DNA of 64,000 nucleotides. It comes from Natronosalvus sp042663485. Lineage in GTDB: Archaea > Halobacteriota > Halobacteria > Halobacteriales > Natrialbaceae. The stretch lies in assembly GCA_042663485.1 (NCBI GenBank), contig JBHTAF010000005.1; one strand, given 5' to 3'. The notes below the pieces were generated by a model. The model was not told the origin of the DNA and made no database searches. It saw only the letters and a program-made list of their open reading frames with translations. Positions 40,359 to 48,931 of the stretch are shown here, in pieces (the first letter of the stretch is position 1; each line of letters opens with the position of its first letter). Both the position numbers and the translations under genes were made by a program.

Positions 40359-43049
40359 TTACCCTGTGTTTTTCATCCCGGCGGCGATCCCCTTGACCGT
40401 CAGCCTGAGCGTTCTCTCTTCGACGTCGGTTCGGTGGGTTCGCCCCAGCAGATGCGTCTGGAGGAAGTTGAGCGGATCGACGTAGGGGTTCCGCCGCTCG
40501 AGATTCTCGCCCATCCAGTCGCGCGTGTGCAGGGTCTCGCGCTGGCCAATCGTCTTGACCAGGTCGACCGCGCGCTCGTACTCCTCGGTCACTCGCGGGA
40601 AGAACCGCTCTCGCAAGTCCTCGGTCGCCAGGTCGGCGTACTGTTCGGCGATCTCGAGTTCCGTTCGCGAGAGCGAGAGCGCCGCGTTGTCGAGCGTCGT
40701 GCGGAAGAACGGCCACTCCTCGTACATCGTCTGCAGGGTCTCGACGTCGCCACCGTTCTCGAGGTAGGCGTCGATGCCGTCGGCGACGGCGTACCAGCCC
40801 GGCAGGATGCACCGCGCCTGCGTCCAGGAGAACACCCACGGGATCGCCCGCAGGTCCTCGACCGTCCGTTCGCCGCTCCGGGAGGCCGGCCGCGAGCCCA
40901 GGTCGAGGTCCTCGATGACGGTGATGGGCGTCGCCTGCTCGAAGTACTGGACGAAGCCGTCGGTCTCGAGCAGGTCGCGATACTCCTGGCGGGCCGCATC
41001 GGCCATGGTGTCCATCGCCTCGACCCACTCCTCCTCGATGCGCTCCTCGGGTTGCTCGATCGCCTGCTTTCGCGCTCGTAACTGGGCGTTGAGCATCTGT
41101 TCGATGTTGCGCTCGGCGATGCGGGGGTTGCCGTACTTCTCGGCGATGGCCTCCCCCTGCTCGGTGAACTTGACCTGGCCGGTGACGGTGCTGTTCGGCA
41201 GGGCCAGCAGCGCCTCGCCCATCGGGCCCCCGCCGCGGGAGATGGACCCCCCACGACCGTGGAACAGGCGCATCGTCACGTCGTAGTCGTCGCAGATCTG
41301 ACCGAGTCGGCGCTGGTTCTTGTAGAGCGACCAGTTCGCCGCCAGGAAGCCGTTTTCCTTGTTCGAGTCGGAGTACCCCAGCATGATCTCCTGGGTCCGC
41401 CCGCGGGCCTCGAGCACCTGCGAGTAAGCTTCGTTGTCGAACAGCGTCCCCATGATGCGCCGGGCGCCCGAGAGGGCGTACTCCGTCTCGAGCAGCGGCA
41501 CGATGTCGATACCGCAGTGTTCCGGCAAGGAGATGATGCCGGCCTGGTCGGCCAGGAACAGCACCTCGAGGACGTGGGACGGCTCGTTGTTCATCGAGAT
41601 GCAGTAGGTGTCGATGGCCTCGTTGCCGTACTCGGCCTGCCAGTCGGCGAGGCTGTCGAAGAGGGTGACGACCCGACTCGACGTGTCCGAGAGGTCCTCC
41701 GTCCGGGAGAGGTCGACGATCGGCTGATCCTGGAGAACGGCGTCGGTGAGCAACTCGACGCGCTCGTCCTCCGAGAGGGATTTGTACTCGATGCCTTCCC
41801 GCGAGAGGACCTCGTCGATGGCGTCCGTGTGATTCTGGCGGTGATCGCGCAGGTCGAGGCTGGCCAGCGAGAGCCCGAAGGTGGCGACCTGCCTGCGCAG
41901 GGGGTCGACGTGGGCCTCGACGACCGTCTCCCCGCCGTTCTCCCGGAGGCTGTCGGCGATGATCTCGAGGTCCTCCACGAGTTCGTCGGCGTCGTCGTAG
42001 CCACCGGGGCGCACGTCGCCAACGCGCTCGAGGCGCTCGCGCATGAGCTTGAGCTTCTGGCGATAGGGTTCGCCCGGGTAGCGTTCCTTCGCCGTCTTCG
42101 CACTGCCCGGCAGTCGTTCCCGGTCGTCTTCGAGGGAGGCGTCGAACGTGTTACCGGTGGTGATCCGACTGCCGTCCTGACTGAGCACGCCCGAGAGCCG
42201 CTTGAGTTGCTCGCGGTAGCGATCGATCACGACCTCGCGCTGGCGTTCGAGGGTGTTGGCCGTCACCTCGGGCGTGACGTAGGGGTTGCCGTCGCGGTCG
42301 CTCCCGGCCCACGAGCGGAACTCGAAGAGTTTGGGGACGTCGATGGCCCCGTCGAGTTCGTCGTCGAGCGCGTCCGCGAGTTCGTCGTACACCTCGCCGA
42401 CGACGTCGAAGAGCGTGTTTTCGAGGTACCACTGGACGTTCCGGGCCTCGTCTTCGGGTTCGGGCTGGCGCTTGCGGACCTGTGGGGTCTGCCAGAGGCT
42501 CGTCACCTCGGCGTCGACGTCCCGCCAGACCTGCTCGCGTTCCTTGTCGGTTAGCAGGCGCTCGTCGAGCGTCTCGAGGTGGGTCGCAACCGTTCGGAGT
42601 TTCGACTTGACGGTCTTTCGGCGCGCTTCCGTCGGGTGGGCCGTGAACGTCGGTTCGATGAGCACGTCGTCGAGGATGCCCGAGACGGTCTCTAAATCCG
42701 CTTCGGACAGCTCCTCGGCGGCCGTCTCGAGGCTGTCGTCGAGGGTTCCGTCCTGGGAGTCCTGTCGAATCGACCGGACGCGCTCGCGTTCCTCGGCGAG
42801 GTTGATCAGTTCGAAGTACGTCGTGAACGCACGGGCGACGACGCGTTGCTGGTGTGGCGACAGCCCCTCGAGTTCGGTGGCCAGTGGCTCCCGGGACTCG
42901 ATGTCTCCCGCGCGGTAGTCGATGGCGGCCGTTCGACAGGATTCGACGGTGTCGAAGGCGCGACGCGACGTCTGGTCCTCGAGAACGTCACCCAGGAGGG
43001 CCCCGAGTTCGCGAACGTCCTGTCGGACTTCCCTGTTGTGCAGTCGCAT
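40359..43049 (-). CDS. ppc: Phosphoenolpyruvate carboxylase
   Basis: The 896-residue enzyme carboxylates PEP to oxaloacetate with bicarbonate, replenishing the TCA cycle. Active-site motifs are all present: FTAHPTEARRKTVKSKL (catalytic His), the FRSWAGSDRDGNPYVT segment, GYSDSNKENGFLAANW, and FHGRGGSISRGGGPMGEALLALP, the Arg/Gly-rich loop. The C-terminus ends GMKNTG, the hallmark required for activity. It is the bacterial-type (long) PEPC, not the short archaeal PepcA. It is monocistronic. TTTTTAGCAATAG at ~43071-43081 is an appropriate TATA for the ATG at 43049. Confidence 0.97.
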   Translation of the reverse strand: MRLHNREVRQDVRELGALLGDVLEDQTSRRAFDTVESCRTAAIDYRAGDIESREPLATELEGLSPHQQRVVARAFTTYFELINLAEERERVRSIRQDSQDGTLDDSLETAAEELSEADLETVSGILDDVLIEPTFTAHPTEARRKTVKSKLRTVATHLETLDERLLTDKEREQVWRDVDAEVTSLWQTPQVRKRQPEPEDEARNVQWYLENTLFDVVGEVYDELADALDDELDGAIDVPKLFEFRSWAGSDRDGNPYVTPEVTANTLERQREVVIDRYREQLKRLSGVLSQDGSRITTGNTFDASLEDDRERLPGSAKTAKERYPGEPYRQKLKLMRERLERVGDVRPGGYDDADELVEDLEIIADSLRENGGETVVEAHVDPLRRQVATFGLSLASLDLRDHRQNHTDAIDEVLSREGIEYKSLSEDERVELLTDAVLQDQPIVDLSRTEDLSDTSSRVVTLFDSLADWQAEYGNEAIDTYCISMNNEPSHVLEVLFLADQAGIISLPEHCGIDIVPLLETEYALSGARRIMGTLFDNEAYSQVLEARGRTQEIMLGYSDSNKENGFLAANWSLYKNQRRLGQICDDYDVTMRLFHGRGGSISRGGGPMGEALLALPNSTVTGQVKFTEQGEAIAEKYGNPRIAERNIEQMLNAQLRARKQAIEQPEERIEEEWVEAMDTMADAARQEYRDLLETDGFVQYFEQATPITVIEDLDLGSRPASRSGERTVEDLRAIPWVFSWTQARCILPGWYAVADGIDAYLENGGDVETLQTMYEEWPFFRTTLDNAALSLSRTELEIAEQYADLATEDLRERFFPRVTEEYERAVDLVKTIGQRETLHTRDWMGENLERRNPYVDPLNFLQTHLLGRTHRTDVEERTLRLTVKGIAAGMKNTG

Positions 43050-43070
43050 ACCAACACTCTACGCGGCCTA

Positions 43071-43081
43071 TTGCTAAAAAC
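43071..43081 (-). promoter_or_regulatory. TATA box for ppc
   Basis: The minus strand reads TTTTTAGCAAT, 22-32 bp before ATG 43049. This fits a leaderless transcript. Confidence 0.55.
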
Positions 43082-43385
43082 TCCGTACAGCGCGAAAGTT
43101 TGCCACGTGAATCGTCTTTCGTGAAGGTTGTGGGTTCCGGGAACTAACGAAGCGAACGAATCCTCGAGACTAGTCTGTTCGTTGGTCGTCCTCGATTCGG
43201 TTCCGTTCGGCCCGCTCGTGTCCTCCTGTCAGAGTCGAAGCCTCCCCCTATCATATCAGTATAGATTTGTCTTCTGCAATTTCTGCATCTGTATCTAGGG
43301 CCACACCCCTCCTCGAGAGAGTGACCAATTTATTAGAAGAATGGTATATGCTCTCACGAGTAGTACATGATAATTGGTGATGGAT
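43082..43385. other. Intergenic region between ppc and a membrane protein gene
   Basis: About 300 bp without a coding frame. The right part is AT-rich (ATTTATTAGAAGAATGGTATATG near 43327-43350, given here in two pieces: ATTTATTAGAAG and AATGGTATATG) and probably holds the promoter of the 43386 gene. No RNA gene or repeat is recognised. Confidence 0.4.
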
Positions 43386-43898
43386 ATGGCAACAGAACAA
43401 TCGACCGTACACGAAACGCAAATCGAAACGGACGCTCGCTTGCGGAACGGTTCACTCCTGATGGCGCTGGCCGGATTGGGGTTCGTCGGCTACGGCATCG
43501 TCTTCCTCGTCCGCGCACTGACTGGAACCGGATTCGAACTCGGCGTGGCGACCCTCGACGGGGTATCCCGGGTAGAGTTGGCCGCAACGTACCCCGAAGT
43601 GGCGTACTACATCACCCACGCTCACGTCGCCCTCGCCGGATTCATTCTAACGACGGGGATCGCCGTCACGGCGTTGGCGTGGTACGGCGTCCGCAGCGGA
43701 CAGCTGTGGGCGTGGGCGACGGCGGTCACGGCGGCCGTTCTCGGACTGGTCATCGCCCTCCCGATGCACTACACCGGCGGGTTCGCCCACGATTGGGTGA
43801 CCCACCTCGGCCCGATCTACCTCGCGGCGATCGTGTTCGTCATCGGCGCCGTGTTGGCCTTGCTCAGCATCCGCGCATCGACTCCCAGCGTGGAGTGA
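43386..43898 (+). CDS. Four-helix membrane protein of unknown function
   Basis: ATG 43386 (or ATG 43380) gives ~170 residues: MATEQSTVHETQIETDARLRNG, then helices SLLMALAGLGFVGYGIVFLVRAL, YYITHAHVALAGFILTTGIAV..., LWAWATAVTAAVLGLVIALPMHY and LGPIYLAAIVFVIGAVLALLSI. Conserved-looking His residues (THAHVALAG; MHYTGGFAHDWVTHLGP) sit near helix ends, which could bind metal or heme. I do not recognise the family. It is divergent from ppc. The upstream codons GTG and TTG keep the frame open, so the start is not certain. Confidence 0.75.
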   Translation: MATEQSTVHETQIETDARLRNGSLLMALAGLGFVGYGIVFLVRALTGTGFELGVATLDGVSRVELAATYPEVAYYITHAHVALAGFILTTGIAVTALAWYGVRSGQLWAWATAVTAAVLGLVIALPMHYTGGFAHDWVTHLGPIYLAAIVFVIGAVLALLSIRASTPSVE

Positions 43899-44010
43899 GT
43901 CCCCCATCTCTGTTTTTCGTCCCGTCGGTAGCGTCGGCGAATTCGCTGCGTTCACTCGAACAGCACAGCAATTCGACGTTCAACGGCACCCTCGAGACGA
44001 CCGCACACCT

Positions 44011-44340
44011 TCAGTTGTACTCGCGCCAGCGATAGCCGCACTCGGTACACTTGAAGAACCTCGTCGGCGGTTCGTCCGCCGAGGCCGTCTGCTTGATCGT
44101 GTACCAGGCCTCCTCGGTGCCACACTCGTCACAGCGGACGTCCGTCGCGATTGGCTTGCCCTCGAAGTTCGCGTTCTCGTCGGACTCGATCACGTCGTCG
44201 AACGTCTGGGACTCGGTGGTGACAAACGAGGCCTCTTCCTCCCGGTCTCGAGCCGTCGACGCCCCGCAGTCGTCGTTGGTACAGACCATGTGGTCCCCAT
44301 CGGCTTTCATCATCGAACCGCAGTCGTCGCAGAACTGCAT
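44011..44340 (-). CDS. tfs: Transcription factor S (TFIIS/RPB9-like)
   Basis: The 109-residue protein has an N-terminal zinc ribbon (MQFCDDCGSMMKADGDHMVCTNDDCG; Cys 4, 7, 20, 25) and a C-terminal zinc ribbon (VRCDECGTEEAWYTIKQTASADEPPTRFFKCTECGYRWREYN). The C-terminal hairpin carries the acidic pair (DE in ADEPPTRFF) that enters the RNA polymerase funnel and stimulates RNA cleavage after backtracking. A TTTTTCC element ~27 bp upstream fits a leaderless promoter. It is a core archaeal transcription factor. Confidence 0.96.
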   Translation of the reverse strand: MQFCDDCGSMMKADGDHMVCTNDDCGASTARDREEEASFVTTESQTFDDVIESDENANFEGKPIATDVRCDECGTEEAWYTIKQTASADEPPTRFFKCTECGYRWREYN

Positions 44341-44461
44341 ACCAGAGGTATCGGCTCGAGGGGGAAAAACGATGCGTCAGCGGCCCGACCGAGGCCCGCC
44401 GAGGATGGCTTTCCACACTCGAGACGGAGCCTATTTCGCCCCACAGCCGCGAGTGTCGCGT

Positions 44462-45070
44462 ATGAACCAGACCACGGAGACCACGGCCCGCGTCCTCCCG
44501 GGGCGAACCGCGGACGAGTGGCTCCTCCTCGAGGTCGACACGGCCGATCCGACGTACGTCGAGCGACCCGACCTGGACGACGACCCCGATTCGGGCGACG
44601 ACGCGGATCGAAACGGCCCCGACCTCGACCACGGTAACCGGATCGAGGCGACGCTCGAGTGGGACGACGGCGAACCCCGACTCGCCGACTGGACGGTTCC
44701 CGAGCCGACGCGATTCCGCTTCCGTCGGACGGACGCCCCCGTCTTCCAGGCCGCCCAGCACTGCTTCGAGGAGGCCCGACAGACGGGCGAGGCGATGAAC
44801 GCCCGCGTGATTCACGACACCGACGGCCGACCGAACGGCGTCGTGTACACGTTCGCGGACCAGCCGGGTCAGCGCGACCTCTACGCCGAGTTTCGCGACG
44901 GCGAGAAGCCCCTCGAGCCCCTGCTTGAGCGCGCCGCCGAGTCGACCGAGCCGCCGTTTTCGGTCTGGGTGCTCGACGTGGCCGAGCCGTTCGTGCTCGT
45001 GACCATCGTCCTCGATCCGGACGGGTTGCTCGAGGAGAAGATGCACGAGACGTACGGAGATGCTGGGTAG
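44462..45070 (+). CDS. Haloarchaeal hypothetical protein (DUF6663-like)
   Basis: ATG 44462 opens MNQTTETTARVLPGRTADEWLLLEVDTADPTYV. The 202-residue protein has a beta-rich N-terminal part with an Asp-rich loop (DLDDDPDSGDDADRNGPD), then TRFRFRRTDAPVFQAAQHCFEEARQTGEAMNARVIHDT and a C-terminal WVLDVAEPFVLVTIVLDPDGLLEEKMHETYGDAG segment. It is soluble and has no enzyme motif. CTATTTCGCC at 44431 can serve as TATA. It is divergent from tfs by 121 bp. It resembles a Halobacteria-only family. Confidence 0.75.
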   Translation: MNQTTETTARVLPGRTADEWLLLEVDTADPTYVERPDLDDDPDSGDDADRNGPDLDHGNRIEATLEWDDGEPRLADWTVPEPTRFRFRRTDAPVFQAAQHCFEEARQTGEAMNARVIHDTDGRPNGVVYTFADQPGQRDLYAEFRDGEKPLEPLLERAAESTEPPFSVWVLDVAEPFVLVTIVLDPDGLLEEKMHETYGDAG

Positions 45071-45114
45071 GAACCGTCCCTTTCAGTTGTGGGGCGAGTA
45101 CCCGACTCGGTCGC

Positions 45115-46020
45115 TCACTCGTAGGTGAAAAATCGGACGTTGCAGGACGGACAGACCAATTTTTCTTGCGGTGTCTTGCCGATTGGCGTCGCTTCGCCAC
45201 AGCAACTCGCGCGCGTGATGGTCACCTCGCCGCCACAGAGCGGGCACTCCTCGAGTAGCGACCGCAGGGGGCGCCCCGCGGCGCGGGCGACCGCGTCGTC
45301 GACCCGCTCTTCGAGCGCGCGGGCTGCGGCGAGTTCGGCGATGGCGACTCCCTGGTGGAGCGTCACGGGCGCGCCCTCGGCCGGATCGAGGATGACGACG
45401 GGGCGACCCCACTGCCGGCGCGTGCGCGTGTCGACGTCTGCCGGCGTCACCTCGTCGGCCACGTCGGCCAGCGCTTCGAGGTCGAGGTGACGAAGCGACG
45501 CCATCTCGCGACGCCAGTCCTCGCGGAAGTCCGGGTCGAGCACCACGTCCTCGGCCTCGAGGTCGACGACGCCGGCCTCGAGCAACGTGGTGAGGACCGC
45601 TTCCCCGGCCGGTGGGGTGTCGTCGCTCGAGCCCGCGCCCGCGTTCGCGTTCGCGTTCGCAGCCGTATCCGTGGCCGCGGTCGAACTCGTCGTCGATCCA
45701 GATTCCTCGACTGTTCCGAGCCCGCCAGCCTCGGCCAGCGATCCGCTCGTCGAGCCCCGATGCTCGTGGCCGAACGGATCGACCGGTAGCCTGGCGAAGA
45801 GCTTCGGTGCCACGTGCGGCGTGTACGGAACGAGGTAGCCCCGGAGGCCGATCCCGGCCAATCCGGTGAGCGTAACCCCCATCGCGGTCCGTCGCCGCCC
45901 CCTGAGAGCGAGGATGCCGACCGCCGCGACGAGCAGTGCGACGTTGGTCACCGTACACGGCCAGCAGCGATTCTCCCCGGTGAATTCCGGGCGCCGAATG
46001 CGCTCGAGAAGCGAAGCCAT
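45115..46020 (-). CDS. Membrane-anchored protein with C-terminal zinc ribbon
   Basis: From ATG 46020 the 301-residue protein begins MASLLERIRRPEFTGENRCWPCTVTNVALLVAAVGILALRGRRRTAM. It has a CWPC pair next to the first helix and a second short helix (GVTLTGLAGIGLRGYLVPYTP). A low-complexity Ala/Ser/Thr/Asn linker (including an Ala-Asn repeat) follows. A folded cytosolic part (LTTLLEAGVVDLEAEDVVLDPDFREDWRREM...) ends in LEECPLCGGEVTITRASCCGEATPIGKTPQEKLVCPSCNVRFFTYE, a zinc ribbon. The CxxC near the membrane suggests redox or metal chemistry. The family is not identified. It is divergent from the TrmB regulator gene, sharing the 46074 palindrome. Confidence 0.8.
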   Translation of the reverse strand: MASLLERIRRPEFTGENRCWPCTVTNVALLVAAVGILALRGRRRTAMGVTLTGLAGIGLRGYLVPYTPHVAPKLFARLPVDPFGHEHRGSTSGSLAEAGGLGTVEESGSTTSSTAATDTAANANANAGAGSSDDTPPAGEAVLTTLLEAGVVDLEAEDVVLDPDFREDWRREMASLRHLDLEALADVADEVTPADVDTRTRRQWGRPVVILDPAEGAPVTLHQGVAIAELAAARALEERVDDAVARAAGRPLRSLLEECPLCGGEVTITRASCCGEATPIGKTPQEKLVCPSCNVRFFTYE

Positions 46021-46073
46021 GCGGGGCAGTTTCTGGTGGGACGGCTTGAGTGTGGCGCTGGAGACAGGCTTTT

Positions 46074-46089
46074 TACAACGGGTGTTATA
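46074..46089. promoter_or_regulatory. TrmB-type operator candidate upstream of the regulator gene
   Basis: TACAACGGGTGTTATA is a near-palindrome of 16 bp. It matches TACAACACCTGTTGTA at 47382-47397 in both arms and spacing. Its right arm contains TTATA, which may be the TATA box of the trmB promoter, so binding here would fit autorepression. It also lies 54 bp from the divergent gene start at 46020. Confidence 0.6.
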
Positions 46090-46143
46090 CGTCGACTGGA
46101 ATGAACGTGCGCCCTCCACAGTCAAGCGGGCTGGTGGTTCGAC

Positions 46144-47220
46144 ATGGACGGTGACGAACTGATCGCGACGCTCGAGGATGCGGGCCTCTCGCCGTACCAG
46201 GCCGACGCTTTCGTGACGTTGCTCGAACTGGGCGCCGCGTCGGCGACCGACATCGCCCACGCGAGTTCTGTCCCCGATCCACGAATCTACGACGTCCTGC
46301 GCGGACTCGAGGACGACGGATACATCGAAACCTACGAACAGGACAGCTTGCACGCCCGCGCCCACGACCCGGGTGAGGTCCTCGCCGACCTTCGCTCGCG
46401 GGCGAGTCGCTTCGAGACGGCCGCGACGGAGATCGAAGAGCGCTGGAACCGGCCCGATATCGAGGACCACAAGGTCAGCATCGTCAAGCGACTCGACACG
46501 GTGCTCACACAGGCCGAGGAGTTGATCCGGGAGGCGACGACGCAGGTGCAAGTCGGTTTGACCGTTGAGCAGTACCACGAACTCGAGGACGCGCTCGCGT
46601 CGGCACTCGAACGGGGCGCCGACGTGAAGGTGTGTCTGTTCCCGTCGGTCGACGCCGAGATGGATCTCCCGCCGATGGAGTCGCTGGCGCGGACCTGTAC
46701 GGAGGCCCGACGTCGACCGATCCCCTCGCCGTTCGTCGCACTCGTCGATCGAACCTGGACGTGTTTCTCCCCGCACGGGTACTCGACGAACGAGTACGGC
46801 GTCATCGTCAACGACCGGACCCACACCTTCGTCTTCCACTGGTACTTCCTGACCAGCCTCTGGGAGGTCCACGAGACGATCTACTCGGCCCGAAACGACG
46901 AGTTCCCCGTCACCTACGTCGACCTCCGGCACTGCCTGCGTGACGTCATCCCCCTGCTCGAGGACGGGGTGGCGATTGAGGCGACGGTCGAGGGAATCGA
47001 GACCGATTCGGGACTGGAAGTCACGCGGTCCGGGACGGTGACGGACGCCACCTACGCGGGCGTCACGACGGAAGCCGATCACCCGGCCCCGCTGGCACAG
47101 CTCGCGGGCGAGGCGTCGATCACCCTCGAGACCGAGAACGGACCCGTTACCGTCGGCGGCTGGGGCGCGATGCTCGAGGACCTCGAGGCGACTCGTATTA
47201 CGATCGACTCGAGTGCCTGA
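46144..47220 (+). CDS. TrmB family transcriptional regulator
   Basis: The 358-residue protein has the TrmB layout. The N-terminal winged helix (MDGDELIATLEDAGLSPYQADAFVTLLELGAASATDIAHASSVPDPRIYDVLRGLEDDGYIETYEQD) is followed by a coiled linker and a sugar-sensing domain related to phospholipase D-like folds (KVSIVKRLDTVLTQAEELI... VQVGLTVEQYHEL). A C-terminal beta domain ends the protein. TrmB proteins bind sugars and repress or activate sugar transport and metabolism genes. It sits directly upstream of a complete ABC sugar-type operon on the same strand, and a shared palindrome precedes both. It is almost certainly the local regulator. Confidence 0.93.
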   Translation: MDGDELIATLEDAGLSPYQADAFVTLLELGAASATDIAHASSVPDPRIYDVLRGLEDDGYIETYEQDSLHARAHDPGEVLADLRSRASRFETAATEIEERWNRPDIEDHKVSIVKRLDTVLTQAEELIREATTQVQVGLTVEQYHELEDALASALERGADVKVCLFPSVDAEMDLPPMESLARTCTEARRRPIPSPFVALVDRTWTCFSPHGYSTNEYGVIVNDRTHTFVFHWYFLTSLWEVHETIYSARNDEFPVTYVDLRHCLRDVIPLLEDGVAIEATVEGIETDSGLEVTRSGTVTDATYAGVTTEADHPAPLAQLAGEASITLETENGPVTVGGWGAMLEDLEATRITIDSSA

Positions 47221-47381
47221 TGAGTTATTGAAGTATTATATCTTCACGAATTATTACTACGTTCGGGTGTTATTGTCGAGCAACGCCGTCACTTCGAAAT
47301 CGCCGGATGGGGTCGGTGATCGTAGTGTAGACGCCGTCTTCTTCGGAACCCATACCGCTCGACGACTATCTTTGTCTCATT

Positions 47382-47397
47382 TACAACACCTGTTGTA
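47382..47397. promoter_or_regulatory. TrmB-type operator candidate upstream of the ABC operon
   Basis: TACAACACCTGTTGTA has perfect 7-bp arms (TACAACA / TGTTGTA) around CC. It ends 13 bp before the TATA of the operon. Nearly the same sequence precedes the TrmB gene (46074-46089). Confidence 0.7.
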
Positions 47398-47410
47398 CCT
47401 GATCCAGTAG

Positions 47411-47420
47411 TTATAAATAC
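47411..47420 (+). promoter_or_regulatory. TATA box of the sugar ABC operon
   Basis: TTATAAATAC lies 24-33 bp before ATG 47444, typical of a strong leaderless promoter. Confidence 0.75.
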
Positions 47421-47443
47421 GAACGACATTGTTATCTCCTGCT

Positions 47444-48931
47444 ATGAGTGAGAGAAACTCACAGGGGAGCGACGGAATCGACTCGAGCGTCTCGCGTCGG
47501 ACGTTCGTTAAAGCAGCGGGGGCGAGCGGAGCCGCGGTGAGTCTCGCGGGGTGTATCTACGGCGACGAAGGCGATGGCGGCTCCGGGGACACCATAACGA
47601 TCGCGATGGGGTCGACGACCATCTCCGACATCGAGGACAACCTCCCGGACCTACTCCACGAGAACGGGCTGAGCGACGACGTCGAGATCGACTTCAGTTC
47701 CCAGGAGGACGACTCCGGCGCACAGCGAGACCAGTACATCTCGCTGCTCGAGGCCGAGGAGTCCAGCCCCGACCTGTTCATGATGGACACCGGGTGGGCG
47801 AACGTATTCATCGAACAGGGCTACATCGCCAACCTCTCGGAGGAACTCGACGACGACACCCTCGACCGCATCGACAGCGACTACTTCGAGGCGTTCACAA
47901 ACACGGTTCGCGACACCGAAAGCGGCGACCTCTACGGAATCCCGCTGTTCCCAGACTACGCGGTCATGCTGTACAACAAGGAGTACGCGCGTGAAGCCGG
48001 CTACTCCGACGACGACTTCGATCAGTGGGAGACCGAACCGATGACCTGGCAGGAGTGGGCCGAGACGGCCCAGGAGGTCACCGAGGCGTCGGATGCCGAG
48101 TTCGGCTTCTCGACCCAGTGGGACATCTACGAGGGGACCGCCTGCTGTACGCTCAACGAGGTCATGACCTCCTTCGGCGGCGCGTACTTCGGCGGCGAGG
48201 AGAACCTGGGCGGCCCGGTTGGGGATCGCCCGGTCACCATCGACGAACCGGAGTTCATCGAGGCGCTCAGCATGATGTACACGCTCGCCGCTCAGGAGGA
48301 AGATGAGAATACCCTCGACGAGTACCCGACCGGCGTGGCATCGCCGGACATCACCCAGTGGGACGAGAATCCGGCGCTCTCTCCGTTCACGGAGGGACAG
48401 GCCGCATTCCACCGCAACTGGCCCTACTCGATCGTCGAGACGCTCAGCGGCGACTACGACTTCGAGGACGAGGACGACCTCGGAACGATGCCGCTCCCCT
48501 ACGCGGTCGAGGACGGCGAGGGTGCCCACCCCGGCACGGGAGGCTCGACCTCGGCCCAGGGCGGGTGGCACATCTGCATGAACCCCAACACCGAGCGAAA
48601 GGAGGAGGCCCTCGAGGTGCTCACCGCGATGACGGAGGACGACTTCAACCTCGGCATGCTCGAGGCCATCGCCTGGCTCCCGCCGAAACCGGACCTCTTC
48701 GATTCCGAGGAAGCGACCGATCCCGACGCCGTCGGCGTCGTGGCCAACTACATGAACACGCTCCAGGTCGCCGGCGAGGGGGCGATGCCGCGACCGGTCA
48801 CCACGGCGTGGCCCTCCCAGGCGAACGCGATCGCCGAACAGGCTAACCAGGCCGTCGCTGGCCAGAAGAGCCCCGAGGAGGCCGCCGCCGAACTCCAGAC
48901 CTCCATCGAGGACATCGAATCCTCACAATGA
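47444..48931 (+). CDS. Extracellular sugar-binding lipoprotein (ABC family 1)
   Basis: The 495-residue lipoprotein has a Tat leader (SSVSRRTFVKAAGASGAAVSLAGC) with lipid Cys37. The rest is a family 1 solute-binding protein with two lobes (DLFMMDTGWANVFIEQGYIANLSEEL; YGIPLFPDYAVMLYNKEYA; PMTWQEWAETAQEV; GGWHICMNPNTERKEEALEVLTAMT). It captures a sugar or oligosaccharide outside the cell and delivers it to the two permeases downstream. A CC pair and a short acidic C-terminus are present. It is first in the operon behind the TrmB-type palindrome. The exact ligand (maltose, trehalose, glucose or other) cannot be read from the sequence. Confidence 0.93.
   Translation: MSERNSQGSDGIDSSVSRRTFVKAAGASGAAVSLAGCIYGDEGDGGSGDTITIAMGSTTISDIEDNLPDLLHENGLSDDVEIDFSSQEDDSGAQRDQYISLLEAEESSPDLFMMDTGWANVFIEQGYIANLSEELDDDTLDRIDSDYFEAFTNTVRDTESGDLYGIPLFPDYAVMLYNKEYAREAGYSDDDFDQWETEPMTWQEWAETAQEVTEASDAEFGFSTQWDIYEGTACCTLNEVMTSFGGAYFGGEENLGGPVGDRPVTIDEPEFIEALSMMYTLAAQEEDENTLDEYPTGVASPDITQWDENPALSPFTEGQAAFHRNWPYSIVETLSGDYDFEDEDDLGTMPLPYAVEDGEGAHPGTGGSTSAQGGWHICMNPNTERKEEALEVLTAMTEDDFNLGMLEAIAWLPPKPDLFDSEEATDPDAVGVVANYMNTLQVAGEGAMPRPVTTAWPSQANAIAEQANQAVAGQKSPEEAAAELQTSIEDIESSQ

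Noticed and set aside
41259..42554. 431-aa plus-strand frame opposite ppc
   Set aside because: Antisense shadow of PEP carboxylase.
46021..47082. Upstream continuation of the zinc-ribbon membrane protein frame to 47082
   Set aside because: It lies antisense to the TrmB gene; the ATG at 46020 begins sensible sequence.
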